This document shows, in pieces, positions 10,201 through 17,854 of a stretch of 64,000 bases of DNA (its first letter is position 1; each line of letters starts with the position of its first letter). The notes beneath the pieces were generated by a model. It made no database searches. It was not told the DNA's origin and saw only the letters and a list, made by a program, of their open reading frames with translations. Origin of the DNA: Streptomyces lacrimifluminis (GTDB taxonomy: Bacteria > Actinomycetota > Actinomycetes > Streptomycetales > Streptomycetaceae); the NCBI RefSeq assembly GCF_014646095.1, contig NZ_BMMU01000021.1, forward strand, positions 1 to 64,000, read 5' to 3'. A program made the translations under genes and the position numbers.

Positions 10201-10763
10201 GTCTGGAGCACGTCCTCTCCGACAAGGCCGACGCCGGCATCTCCCAGCTCACCGGAGGTGAACACGCGGACGGCGCGGTCGTCACCATCGGTGGCATCAT
10301 CTCCGGCCTCCAGCGCAAGATGACCAAGCAGGGCAACGCCTGGGCCATCGCCACCGTCGAGGACCTCGCCGGTTCCATCGAGTGCATGTTCTTCCCGGCG
10401 ACCTACCAGCTGGTGTCGACCCAACTCGTCGAGGACGCCGTCGTCTTCGTCAAGGGACGCCTCGACAAGCGCGAGGACGTGCCCCGGCTGGTCGCGATGG
10501 AACTCCAGGTCCCCGACCTGTCGAACGCGGGCACCAACGCGCCCGTGATCCTCACCATCCCGGCGCTGAAGGTCACCCCGCCGATGATCAGCAGGCTCGG
10601 CGAGATCCTCAGCCACCACAAGGGGGAGAGCGAGGTCCGCATCAGACTCCAGGGACCGAGCAAGACCACCGTGCTGCGGCTCGACCGGCACCGGGTGAAG
10701 CCTGACCCGGCGCTCTTCGGCGACCTGAAGGTGCTCCTCGGACCGTCCTGCCTGGCAGGCTGA
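7224..10763 (+). CDS. dnaE: DNA polymerase III alpha subunit
   Basis: The 1179-aa replicative polymerase catalytic subunit has the full DnaE1 layout. An N-terminal PHP domain (HLHVHTQYSLLDG; second motif MSDHGNLHG) is followed by the C-family polymerase core with the catalytic acidic motif PDVDIDFDE (about residues 416-424) and PGRGSAAGS just before it. Then come the fingers (VYQEQV, RRVMGKKKP), a helix-hairpin-helix region (KAGAFDSMG) and an OB-fold near the C-terminus (VTIGGIISGLQRKMTKQG). GTG at 7224 is preceded by GGAGG with 7 bases spacing and matches the usual N-terminus of streptomycete DnaE. It should be the essential chromosomal replicase. The gene is monocistronic: a strong hairpin follows 12 bases after the stop. 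Confidence 0.97.
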   Translation: MSKPPFTHLHVHTQYSLLDGAARLKDMFDACNEMGMTHIAMSDHGNLHGAYDFFHTAKKAGVTPIIGIEAYVAPESRRNKRKIQWGQPHQKRDDVSGSGGYTHKTIWAANATGLHNLFRLSSDAYAEGWLQKWPRMDKETISQWSEGLIASTGCPSGELQTRLRLGQKEEALKAASEYQDIFGKDRYFLELMDHGIEIESRVRDGLLEIGKKLGIPPLVTNDSHYTYAHESVAHDALLCIQTGKNLSDPDRFRFDGTGYYLKSTDEMYAIDQSDAWQEGCANTLLVAEQIDTAGMFEAKNLMPKFEIPDGFTEITWFQEEVRRGMNRRFNGDVPDDRQKQAEYEMDVIIQMGFPGYFLVVADFIMWAKKQGIAVGPGRGSAAGSIVAYAMGITDLDPIPHGLIFERFLNPERVSMPDVDIDFDERRRVEVIRYVTEKYGADKVAMIGTYGKIKAKNAIKDSARVLGYPYAMGDRLTKAMPADVLGKGIDLNGITDPSHPRYSEAGEIRAMYENEPDVKKVIDTAKGVEGLVRQMGVHAAGVIMSSEPIVDHAPIWVRHTDGVTITQWDYPQCESLGLLKMDFLGLRNLTIMDDAVKMVKANKGVDLDLLALPLDDPATFELLQRGDTLGVFQFDGGPMRSLLRLMKPDNFEDISAVSALYRPGPMGMDSHTNYALRKNKLQEITPIHKELEEPLQEVLAVTYGLIVYQEQVQKAAQIIAGYSLGEADILRRVMGKKKPDELAKNFTIFQAGAKKNGYSDEAIKALWDVLVPFAGYAFNKAHSAAYGLVSYWTAYLKANYPAEYMAGLLTSVKDDKDKSAIYLNECRRMGIKVLPPNVNESMSNFAAQGDDVILFGLSAVRNVGTNVVESIIKSRNAKGKYASFPDYLDKVEAVVCNKRTTESLIKAGAFDSMGHTRKGLTAHFEPMIDNVVAVKRKEAEGQFDLFGGMGEAETSEPGFGLDVEFTTDEWDKAYLLAQEREMLGLYVSDHPLFGLEHVLSDKADAGISQLTGGEHADGAVVTIGGIISGLQRKMTKQGNAWAIATVEDLAGSIECMFFPATYQLVSTQLVEDAVVFVKGRLDKREDVPRLVAMELQVPDLSNAGTNAPVILTIPALKVTPPMISRLGEILSHHKGESEVRIRLQGPSKTTVLRLDRHRVKPDPALFGDLKVLLGPSCLAG

Positions 10764-10775
10764 CCACGGAGATGA

Positions 10776-10811
10776 GTGAGGGGCGCACCCGGTTCCGGGT
10801 GCGCCCCTCAC
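10776..10811 (+). terminator. Strong dnaE terminator
   Basis: GTGAGGGGCGCACCCGG (10776-10792) pairs perfectly with CCGGGTGCGCCCCTCAC (10795-10811), leaving a two-base gap, so in practice about 16 bp with a tetraloop. It starts 12 bases after the dnaE stop and precedes the convergent small gene, so it may act in both directions. Confidence 0.85.
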
Positions 10812-10866
10812 TGTGTCAGGGCTTCAACAGCCCGTTGTTCAGATGTCTGTCGTACTCGGTAGTGGC

Positions 10867-11040
10867 TCAGTTGTGGCCGAAGCGCTTCTGCCTGCCCTTG
10901 CGTGCCATATCACCGGGAGTCACCTGGGTGGCGTGCTGCTCGGCCTGCGTCTCCATCGAGGAGGACTTCGCCTGCTCGGTACCGCGCTCGGCCTGCGACG
11001 CCTGTTCGTGCGGGCGACTCTGCTTCTTGTTCTTGGCCAT
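10867..11040 (-). CDS. Small basic/hydrophilic protein, 57 aa
   Basis: A 58-codon frame runs from ATG at 11040 to TGA at 10867, preceded by AGGAGG at ideal distance (CAGGAGGAAGATCACC before ATG). The protein starts MAKNKKQSRPHEQ and ends GRKGQKRFGHN-like (DMARKGRQKRFGHN). It is Lys/Arg/Gln/Glu-rich, with no hydrophobic segment and probably disordered. I recall similar small proteins of unknown function in streptomycetes. It faces dnaE convergently and has its own 240-base upstream region. Codon use (third-position G/C) supports coding. Confidence 0.72.
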   Translation of the reverse strand: MAKNKKQSRPHEQASQAERGTEQAKSSSMETQAEQHATQVTPGDMARKGRQKRFGHN

Positions 11041-11288
11041 GGTGATCTTCCTCCTGAGGGGGATCTAGGGGCCAAATCCGGAATCAGATTCACATGGCCC
11101 GGCACAGCGCGCATGTCGGAGAATCACCGTGCGTAATGCCATGCGTAATAGGGTCGAGTCGTGCGGTGGGCCCCGGGCCGACGCGGGGAACGCCACGCCG
11201 ATGATCGAGTTCGGGCCGTTAACCCCCGCACGGTCGGGCAGACTCGAAGCAAGCCCGAAGCAAACCTCCCGGAAAGAGGGTGGATCGC

Positions 11289-12509
11289 GTGGACCGCTGC
11301 ATCGTCCTGGTGGACGCCGGGTATCTGCTGGGGGCCGCCGCGAGTCTTCTCGCCGGAGAGCCCTCACGGTCCCGCATCACCGTCGACCACCCCGCCCTCA
11401 TCCAGGGCCTGCGAGAACGCGCCGAATCGGACACCGAACGGCCCCTGCTGCGCATCTACTGGTTCGACGGCGCCCCCGACCGGGTGCCCCAGCCCGAGCA
11501 CCGCAGACTCCGCGTGATGCCCCGTGTCACCGTCCGGCTCGGTGCCCTGACCCGCAGCGACGGACGGTGGGCCCAGAAGGGCGTCGACGCCGCCATGCAC
11601 GCCGAGCTGACCGAGCTGGCCCGCAACCGCGCCTGCTCCGACATCGTCCTGGTCACCGGCGACGGCGATCTGCTGCCGGGAATGATGGCTGCCAAGGAGC
11701 ACGGAGTCGCCGTACACCTGTGGGCCGTGCAGGCCGCCGACGGCGACTACAACCAGTCCGAGGACCTGGTCGCCGAGGCCGACGAGCGGCGCGTCCTCGA
11801 CCGTGCGTGGATCACCAAGGCCGTACGGGCCAAGGAACTCGGCGGGGTCTGCGCGCCGCAGCCCGTGCCCCGCCCCGAGATCGCCGCGATCCTGTCCGCA
11901 CCGCTGCCCGAGTCGGCGCACGCGCGGTCGCCCGAGCGGGCCGCCGACGAGCAGCAGGAGCACTCCGCGGCGCCCGCCGAGCAGAACGGCGAGCAGGAGC
12001 GCGTACCCGCCGCGAAGGGCGTGCCGACCCCCAAGGACCTGGCCGCGTTGCGGGCCCCCGGTGCCCAGCCCGCCCCGCATCCCGCCAACGCGACCCTGCG
12101 CTGGTCCTCCGACAAGGGCTGGGTCGACCGGCCGGGCGTGGTCGCCGAGCCCCCCGAGATCGCCTCCATGCCGACGCTCGCCCAGCTCACCTCGGCCGAG
12201 CAGCGCTGGGCGGACCGCGAGGAGGACATCACCACGGTCGGCGGTGATCCGTACGAGGTCGGACAGGTGTTCTCACGCCGCTGGATGGAGCGCCTCCCGG
12301 AACCCGCCCAGGTGCAGAAACTGTCCACGATGTACCCCCGGATCCCGCACCGCATCGACGGCGAACTGCTGCGCTACGCCGCACGCTTCGGCCTGCTCGC
12401 CCACAAGGACGACCAGATCGACGAGCACGACCGGTACGCGATCAGGGCCGGTTTCTGGCGCGAGATCGACGTCCGTACGACCGCGGAACACGCGCCCGCC
12501 GGGGAGTGA
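11289..12509 (+). CDS. NYN-domain (PIN-like) putative ribonuclease
   Basis: The 406-aa protein has an N-terminal NYN/PIN-like nuclease domain (about 1-150): VDAGYLLGAA with the first acidic residue, KGVDAAMHAELTEL with the second, and IVLVTGDGDLLPGM with the GDGD pair. A charged, low-complexity linker follows (about 205-275), then a helical C-terminal domain (VGQVFSRRWMERLPE to the end) ending in a winged-helix-like segment (DGELLRYAARFGLL). NYN proteins usually cut structured RNA. GTG at 11289 lies 9 bases after GGAAAGAGGG; the in-frame GTG at 11280 overlaps that motif and is less likely. An ABC exporter pair follows 75 bases downstream. Confidence 0.8.
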   Translation: MDRCIVLVDAGYLLGAAASLLAGEPSRSRITVDHPALIQGLRERAESDTERPLLRIYWFDGAPDRVPQPEHRRLRVMPRVTVRLGALTRSDGRWAQKGVDAAMHAELTELARNRACSDIVLVTGDGDLLPGMMAAKEHGVAVHLWAVQAADGDYNQSEDLVAEADERRVLDRAWITKAVRAKELGGVCAPQPVPRPEIAAILSAPLPESAHARSPERAADEQQEHSAAPAEQNGEQERVPAAKGVPTPKDLAALRAPGAQPAPHPANATLRWSSDKGWVDRPGVVAEPPEIASMPTLAQLTSAEQRWADREEDITTVGGDPYEVGQVFSRRWMERLPEPAQVQKLSTMYPRIPHRIDGELLRYAARFGLLAHKDDQIDEHDRYAIRAGFWREIDVRTTAEHAPAGE

Positions 12510-12584
12510 GCCTCCCCCGCGGGGGAAGAGCGGGGCGGGGGTTGGATTTCAGGCGGAGTCGGGCACCCCGTACTCTCGTCCTTC

Positions 12585-13601
12585 GTGAGTACCCGCACGG
12601 CACACGAAGCCCGACACGGTGACGACGTCGTGTGCGCGGTGCGCGATCTCACCAAGACGTACCGGGCGGTACGCGGCCGACGCGGCGCCCCCGGAACACC
12701 CGAGGTCCAGGCCACGGACGCCGTGGACCTGGACGTCCGGCGCGGCGAGATCTTCGGCCTGCTCGGGCCGAACGGCGCGGGCAAGTCGACCCTGGTCCGG
12801 CAGATCACCGGCCTGATGCGCCCCGACCGGGGCAGCGTCGAGATCCTGGGACACGACGTCGTGCGCCACCCCGAGCGGGCCGCACGCATCCTCGCCTACC
12901 TCGGCCAGGAGTCCAGCGCCCTCGACGAACTGACCGTCTCACTCGCCGTGGAGACCACCGCGCGACTGCGCGGCCTGGAGGTACGGCAAGCGCGGGCGGA
13001 ACGGGACGCGGTCCTGGAGGAGCTCGGGCTCACCGCACTGGCCGCCCGGCCCATCCGCAAGCTGTCCGGCGGGCAACGGCGGCTCGCCTGCTTCGCCACC
13101 GCACTCGTCGGGGAACGCCCGCTGCTCGTCCTCGACGAGCCGACGACCGGGATGGATCCGGTGGCGCGGCGAGCGGTGTGGTCGGCGGTCGACCGGCGGC
13201 GCGCCGAGCGAGGTACGACGGTCCTGCTGGTGACGCACAACGTGATCGAGGCCGAGACGGTTCTCGACCGGGTCGCCGTCCTGGACCGGGGGCGGGTGAT
13301 CGCCTGTGACACGCCCGCCGGGCTGAAGGAGCAGGTGGCGGGCGAGGTCCGGGTCGATCTGGTCTGGCGGGAGGCGGCACCGCTGCATGTCCCCGAGGTC
13401 GCCGCGCTGCGGGACCGGGCCGTCGAGTCGGGGCGCAGATGGACGTTGCGGCTGGCCCCCGAGGAGGCCCGCGCGGCCGTCGCCACCGTCACCGGCGGGG
13501 CCGCCTTCACGGCGCTGGACGACTTCACGCTGGCCACGCCGAGCCTGGAGGACGTGTACCTGGCGCTCGGGGGGAATGTGCAGGGGCTGGTGAAGGCGTG
13601 A
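12585..13601 (+). CDS. ABC transporter ATP-binding protein
   Basis: The 338-aa ATPase has Walker A GPNGAGKST (residues 61-69), the LSGGQ signature near 158, Walker B LLVLDEPT near 181 and the H-loop LLVTHNV. A C-terminal extension (about 240-338) resembles that of ABC-2/DrrA-like exporters. It should energise the permease encoded next. GTG at 12585 is used; a 20-residue segment rich in Arg/Gly/Pro (about 28-43) sits between the first beta strand and the rest of the fold, longer than usual. The substrate is unknown. The permease gene begins 95 bases downstream in the same direction. Confidence 0.9.
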   Translation: MSTRTAHEARHGDDVVCAVRDLTKTYRAVRGRRGAPGTPEVQATDAVDLDVRRGEIFGLLGPNGAGKSTLVRQITGLMRPDRGSVEILGHDVVRHPERAARILAYLGQESSALDELTVSLAVETTARLRGLEVRQARAERDAVLEELGLTALAARPIRKLSGGQRRLACFATALVGERPLLVLDEPTTGMDPVARRAVWSAVDRRRAERGTTVLLVTHNVIEAETVLDRVAVLDRGRVIACDTPAGLKEQVAGEVRVDLVWREAAPLHVPEVAALRDRAVESGRRWTLRLAPEEARAAVATVTGGAAFTALDDFTLATPSLEDVYLALGGNVQGLVKA

Positions 13602-13695
13602 GCGCGGGGGGCCCTGGATCCGTACGGGTAGGTGTGCGGACGCTGGTGGGGGAGAGGGCGGCTGTCGTGACCGGGACGAAGAGGAGCAGCTCGAC

Positions 13696-14523
13696 GTGAG
13701 TGTCGTACCAGCCGAGGTGCTGCCGGGCAGCGCCCTGGCCATGGAGGAGACGCCCGCGCGCCGCGCGACGGCCGAGCTCGGGCCGCGTGCGCGGCTGTGG
13801 CCGGCGCTCGTCGCCGTGTACCGCGCGCAGTTGTCCCGGGCCCGGGTCGCGCGGATTCCGCTGCTGTTCGTGGCGACCTTCCAGTCCGTCGGGATCATGA
13901 TCCTGATGCGGGGGGTCGTGGAGGGGGGCGGAGAGGCCCGGGCCGTGGTGGCCGGGGCTTCGGTGCTGGTCGTGGCCTTCGTCGCACTGAATCTGCTCGC
14001 CCAGTACTTCGGACAGCTGCGGGCCAGCGGGGGGCTCGACCACTACGCGACACTGCCGGTGCCGCCCGCGGCCGTGGTGCTGGGGGCGGCTGGGGCGTAC
14101 GCCTCCTTCACCGTGCCGGGGACCGTCGTGACGGCGGTGTTCGGGTGCCTGCTGTACGGGCTGCCGCTGACGCACCTGTGGGTGCTCGCCCTGGTGATCC
14201 CGCTCGCGGGGGCCGCGCTCGCCGGGCTCGGCGCCGCGTTCGGGCTGCTCGCGCCGCGGCCGGAACTCGCCACGCTGCTCGGGCAGTTGGGCATGTCGGC
14301 GGCGCTGCTGCTGGGGGTGCTGCCGGCGGACCGGATGCCGGGAGTCGTGCGGTTCGCGCGGGATCTGCTGCCTTCGACGTACGGCGTGGAGGCCTTCGCC
14401 CGGACTTTCGGGCCCGACCCCGACTGGGCTTTCGTGTTCGGTGACCTCGCCGTGTGCGCGGGGGTCGGGGTGGTCTCGCTGGCCGTCGCGACCTGGGCGT
14501 ACCGTCGGGCGGCCGTCCGGTGA
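13696..14523 (+). CDS. ABC-2 type transporter permease
   Basis: The 275-aa protein has six predicted membrane helices: about 50-70, 80-103, 120-145, 150-172, 195-212 and 245-265. It carries the ABC-2 permease pattern, including ASGGLDHYATLPVPPAAVVLG after helix two. It pairs with the ATPase at 12585-13601 to form an exporter of unknown substrate. The start at GTG 13696 is the first in frame after a stop; the preceding AGGAGCAG provides a ribosome-binding site. The upstream 95 bases contain no other convincing frame. The next gene begins 34 bases after its stop, so all three may be one transcript. Confidence 0.86.
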   Translation: MSVVPAEVLPGSALAMEETPARRATAELGPRARLWPALVAVYRAQLSRARVARIPLLFVATFQSVGIMILMRGVVEGGGEARAVVAGASVLVVAFVALNLLAQYFGQLRASGGLDHYATLPVPPAAVVLGAAGAYASFTVPGTVVTAVFGCLLYGLPLTHLWVLALVIPLAGAALAGLGAAFGLLAPRPELATLLGQLGMSAALLLGVLPADRMPGVVRFARDLLPSTYGVEAFARTFGPDPDWAFVFGDLAVCAGVGVVSLAVATWAYRRAAVR

Positions 14524-14557
14524 CGCGCCGCACAGACGGGCCTGGCACGATGTCAGA

Positions 14558-15286
14558 GTGACCGCACCGCTGACTCCGCCTCCGCCGCCGCATCAAGAGC
14601 CCTCGCGTGAACGTGAAGAGGCCTCGCGGCCCCAGCAGCCCCTGCAGCAGCAGCCCTCGCTCCAGCAGGCCCCGGACGGCCGCTCCTGGCAGGCCTGGCC
14701 GGAGGCGTCCGGGGGAAGCGGGTTCGGAGCGGCGTACGGACAGGACGGCCCCGGGATGAAGACCGAACTGCGGGAGGCCGCCGTCGTCACGGTGGCCGTG
14801 GCGCTCGGTGGGGTGCTGCTCGGGCTGCTGTGGTGGTGGCTGGCGCCGAATGTGCCGCTGATCGGTGACATCGTCGCCGACAGGTGGGTCGTCTACGTCA
14901 GGGACAGCGAGGGCGAGCAGGCGATCGGGGTCGACGGAACGTTCACTCTGCTGGCGCTGGCCCTGGGGGCGCTGAGTGCGCTGGGCGCGTTTCTGGTGCG
15001 GCGGCGCGGGGGTGTGCCGCTTGTGGTGGCGCTGACGGTCGGGGGGCTGCTCGGGTCGGTGCTGGCGTGGCGGCTGGGGGTGTGGCTCGGGCCCGCCCAG
15101 GATGTGATCGCCCACGCGAAGGATGTGGGTAAGGGGGTCGAGTTCTCGGCGCCGTTGAAGCTGGGGGCCAAGGGGGCGTTGCTGGTGTGGTCCGTGGCGG
15201 CGCTGGTGGTGCATCTGGGGCTGACGGGGTTGTTCGGGCCCCGGGACCCGGAGGTGGGGGGTTACGAGCAGGTGCCTCCGGCCTGA
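14558..15286 (+). CDS. DUF2567-like membrane protein
   Basis: The 242-aa protein has a Pro/Gln-rich, low-complexity N-terminus (about 1-45, with PPPPPH and QPLQQQPSLQQ) predicted to be cytoplasmic and disordered. Four membrane helices follow (about 68-90, 120-140, 147-167 and 205-225). The spacing and the VADRWVVYVRDSEGEQAIGVDGTF loop between helices 1 and 2 resemble DUF2567 membrane proteins of actinobacteria. Function is unknown. GTG at 14558 was chosen because the earlier in-frame start lies inside the permease gene. A dispersed repeat with hairpin potential follows the stop. Confidence 0.75.
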   Translation: MTAPLTPPPPPHQEPSREREEASRPQQPLQQQPSLQQAPDGRSWQAWPEASGGSGFGAAYGQDGPGMKTELREAAVVTVAVALGGVLLGLLWWWLAPNVPLIGDIVADRWVVYVRDSEGEQAIGVDGTFTLLALALGALSALGAFLVRRRGGVPLVVALTVGGLLGSVLAWRLGVWLGPAQDVIAHAKDVGKGVEFSAPLKLGAKGALLVWSVAALVVHLGLTGLFGPRDPEVGGYEQVPPA

Positions 15287-15291
15287 CCCGC

Positions 15292-15403
15292 GGTTTCTTC
15301 GCCCCCGCCGCCCCTACCCGTCCCATCCCGTTCCTGGGGGCCGCGCCCCCAGACCCCAGTTCGCGCTGAAGGCGCTCGTTTTCAATCGCCGGACGGGCTG
15401 AAG
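15292..15403 (+). repeat. Dispersed intergenic repeat family A, copy 1
   Basis: The stretch begins TTCTTCGCCCCCGCCGCCCC, continues with TACCCGTCCCATCC and a CTGGGGGC/GCGCCCCCAG hairpin, and ends in CGCCGGACGGGCTGAA. The same blocks in the same order occur at 42164-42225 and 55585-55714. It sits directly after the stop of a plus-strand gene and could serve as a terminator. This type of G+C-rich repeat is common between streptomycete genes. Confidence 0.7.
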
Positions 15404-15413
15404 GTGTGAGAGG

Positions 15414-15911
15414 TCATCCCCGGGCGATCGGGGCCCTCACCGCGTCCGTGAGGCTGGTGAGGTCCCCGGGGGACAGTTCGACCTCCAGGCCCCGTCGGCC
15501 CGCCGAGACGCAGATCGTGGCGTGGGCGTCCGCCGACGAGTCCAGGACCGTCCGGAGCTTCTTGCGCTGGCCCAGGGGGGAGATACCGCCCCTGACATAG
15601 CCCGTCGTGCGTTCCGCCAGGGTGGGGTCGGCCATCGACGCCCGTTTGCCCGACACCGCCGTCGCCAGCGCCTTCAGGTCCAGCTGGCCCGCCACCGGGA
15701 CCACCGCGACCGTCAGTACCCCGTCCACGTCCGCCACCAGGGTCTTGAAGACGCGCTCCGGTGACACCCCCATCGCCTCGGCGGCCTCCTCGCCGTACGA
15801 GGCATGCGCGGGGTCGTGCTCGTACGCGTGCACCGTGTACGTGACGCCCGCCGCCGTCAGTGCCACCGTCGCCGGCGTGGCGCCCGACTGCTGTTGCTTC
15901 TTCTTCGCCAT
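15414..15911 (-). CDS. ybaK: YbaK/EbsC-type Cys-tRNA(Pro) deacylase
   Basis: The 165-aa protein matches the YbaK family in length and pattern: Ala-rich N-terminus, RVFKTLVADVDG with the conserved Lys, GQLDLKALATAVSGKRASMAD in the middle, and GYVRGGISPLGQRKKL near the C-terminal third. YbaK hydrolyses Cys-tRNA(Pro) formed by misacylation. ATG at 15911 starts MAKKKQQQS; GGACTCCGGATGG-like sequence precedes it. The Lon-domain gene lies 18 bases upstream on the same strand, so the two may be co-transcribed. Confidence 0.88.
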   Translation of the reverse strand: MAKKKQQQSGATPATVALTAAGVTYTVHAYEHDPAHASYGEEAAEAMGVSPERVFKTLVADVDGVLTVAVVPVAGQLDLKALATAVSGKRASMADPTLAERTTGYVRGGISPLGQRKKLRTVLDSSADAHATICVSAGRRGLEVELSPGDLTSLTDAVRAPIARG

Positions 15912-15929
15912 CCGGAGTCCTGGTCCCCC

Positions 15930-16670
15930 TCAGTTGAGACTTGTCCGGCCGCGCGTCAGTTCCGACGCCGGCAGCGACGGGAGACTGCGGATGATCGCCG
16001 TCTCCGTGCGCAGGAGCTTCAGTTCCTCGCGGAGGCGGGACGACGTGTCCGGTGCCTGGAGCAGACGCTGCTTCGACGGGGTGTCCAGCATCATCGCCGC
16101 CGCCACCAGATACGACACCACGGACGGTTCGTCGGGAAGGTCGGCGCCCGTCGACAGGGAGCGTTCCCGCGCGCCGGCCAGGCGCTTCTGGTACTGGCGG
16201 AAAGCCCTCAGGACGCCCTCTGCCAGCGCGCCCGCCCCGTCGCCTGCGGACTCCTCCAGCTCCTCCACCTCCGCCGTCAGGAACGGGCCGGAGGCCTCCA
16301 CCGACACCAGCCGCACCCGGGTCGTACCGGTGGCCAGGACCTCGAACGTGCCGTCAGCCCGTTCCCTGATCGTCGCCGCGTCGGCCACGCACCCCACGGA
16401 GTGGAACGCCTTGACCGGGTCGTCGCCGAAGCCCGCCGTGGGCCCGGGTTCGGGCACCGCCGTCTGGTCGGGCAGGCCCTGCGAGCTGGGCGCCACCTCG
16501 TGGCCGTCGCGGATCGTCACGACGGCGAACCGGCGTGGTTCGTCCTCGGGGGTCTTCAGGAGTTCGCGCATCATGGCGCGATATCGCTCCTCGAAGATGT
16601 TCAGCGGGAGGACGAGTCCCGGGAACAGCACCGAGTTCAGCGGAAAGAGCGGCAGCCGGACGATGGTCAC
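15930..16670 (-). CDS. LON peptidase substrate-binding domain protein
   Basis: The 246-aa protein consists of a LON N-terminal (PUA-like) domain: LPLFPLNSVLFPGLVLPLNIFEERY at the start, FAVVTIRDGHEV, then the conserved VGCVADAATIRERADGTFEVLATGTTRVRL. A helical C-terminal part follows (about 150-240). The ATPase and protease parts of Lon are absent, as usual for this stand-alone family; function is unknown, possibly substrate recognition. GTG at 16670 is the start. The upstream helical protein gene stops 12 bases earlier, so these minus-strand genes (16682 to 15414) form a probable operon with ybaK. Confidence 0.86.
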   Translation of the reverse strand: MTIVRLPLFPLNSVLFPGLVLPLNIFEERYRAMMRELLKTPEDEPRRFAVVTIRDGHEVAPSSQGLPDQTAVPEPGPTAGFGDDPVKAFHSVGCVADAATIRERADGTFEVLATGTTRVRLVSVEASGPFLTAEVEELEESAGDGAGALAEGVLRAFRQYQKRLAGARERSLSTGADLPDEPSVVSYLVAAAMMLDTPSKQRLLQAPDTSSRLREELKLLRTETAIIRSLPSLPASELTRGRTSLN

Positions 16671-16681
16671 GACGGGAAAGC

Positions 16682-17758
16682 CTAATGGTCGCCGGAGTGA
16701 TCGCGTCCGCCGTGCTCACTCCGTGGATGACCGGCGCAGGCCGTACAGCGTTCGGAGGGCGCGGTCCGGCGGACCTCCTCGCGTGCTTCGAGGAACGTGC
16801 CGAGGGGGTCGTCCGAGAACCGGTCCCAGGGGAAGGACGTGGCGTACGGGCCGGTCAGGCGCAGTTGGACGAGGGCGTCCTGCCTGCGGTCGAGCCCCAC
16901 CAGGACGTACACCAGCAGGTTGCGCAGCTCGGCGGGCCAGGGGTCTGCCGCCGGGTGCGTCGCCGACAGGGCGACGGCGGCGTCCGCCGCCGAGTCCAGG
17001 CGGGCCCGGTCCACCACCGTCCTGCCGTCGCCCCCGGTCAGACAGGCGAAGGCGGCGTGCAGGGGCAGCGCCTGGACGAGGGAACCGGGCAGGGCGTCCT
17101 GCGCGGCCCGCTCGGCGAAGTCGAAGCACTCACGGTGCGAGCCGCGTCCGCCCGAGGCCCGGAAACGGCTCGTGGACAGGTACTGGAGCGCCGCCACATG
17201 GCAGCCGTAGTGGTGCGGGGAGCGGCGCACGGCCTCGCCCCACAGCCTCTCGAACTCGCCGTGGTCCGCGTCGCTGCCCCGGGCCCGGTCCAGCGCGATG
17301 CGCCAGGGCACCGGGTCGCGCGGGTCGCCCGCCGCGGCGGCCTCGACCAACGGCCCGGTCTGGTGGAGGAGCTCGGCGCGGGCCGGGGAGGCCCAGGCGC
17401 GGGTCACCGCCAGTTCGGCGCCGACCAGCAGCGCGTCCGGGTCGTGCGGGTCGGCGGCGCGCCAGGACGTGAACCACTCGGCCCGGGAGTGCGCGAACGC
17501 GGCCAGGCGGATCACGTATCTGTCGCGGCTCTCCCACTCGGCCGTGGCGCGGGTGGCGGCCAGCAGTTCGGCGGCCGGTCCGTACTCGCCCCGGCCCGCC
17601 GCGACGAGCGCGGGGCCGAGGCGGGCGTCGGGCGCGTCGAGCAGTACCTCGTCGTCGGCGGGCAGCCCGGCGGTGGCGAGTCGTGGAGACGGCGGAGTGT
17701 TCCGTTCCGCCCTGGTGGCACGGAGGAACGCACGCAGCGAAGCCATGGTGTCGACCAT
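16682..17758 (-). CDS. Unknown helical (TPR-like) protein
   Basis: I do not recognise a named family with confidence. The 358-aa protein is Ala/Arg/Leu-rich and almost all helix, with spacing suggestive of tetratricopeptide-like hairpins (for example VIRLAAFAHSRAEWFTSWRA and LLVGAELAVTRAWASPARAELL). The C-terminus is Cys/His-rich (CTACAGHPRSEHGGRDH), which could bind a metal. No signal peptide or membrane helix is present. ATG at 17758 gives MVDTMASLRAF; ATG at 17746 is an alternative. It is followed after 11 bases by the Lon-domain gene, so it likely heads that operon. Confidence 0.7.
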   Translation of the reverse strand: MVDTMASLRAFLRATRAERNTPPSPRLATAGLPADDEVLLDAPDARLGPALVAAGRGEYGPAAELLAATRATAEWESRDRYVIRLAAFAHSRAEWFTSWRAADPHDPDALLVGAELAVTRAWASPARAELLHQTGPLVEAAAAGDPRDPVPWRIALDRARGSDADHGEFERLWGEAVRRSPHHYGCHVAALQYLSTSRFRASGGRGSHRECFDFAERAAQDALPGSLVQALPLHAAFACLTGGDGRTVVDRARLDSAADAAVALSATHPAADPWPAELRNLLVYVLVGLDRRQDALVQLRLTGPYATSFPWDRFSDDPLGTFLEAREEVRRTAPSERCTACAGHPRSEHGGRDHSGDH

Positions 17759-17854
17759 TGAAAGGCGCAGGTCGGAGTCGCGCCAGAGCAAACGCGCACC
17801 CTGTTTTTAGTTGTACGGTCGGAGGTGAGGGGATGGTGAAGAAATGAGCACCGC

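Noticed and set aside
7227..10811. A very long open frame on the minus strand across dnaE
   Set aside because: It is a shadow of dnaE caused by G/C-rich third positions; its sequence has no recognisable domains and dnaE itself is certain.
12513..12526. TCCCCC-GC-GGGGGA palindrome after the NYN gene as a terminator
   Set aside because: With a two-base centre it gives only a very short stem and has no U-tract; I do not trust it.
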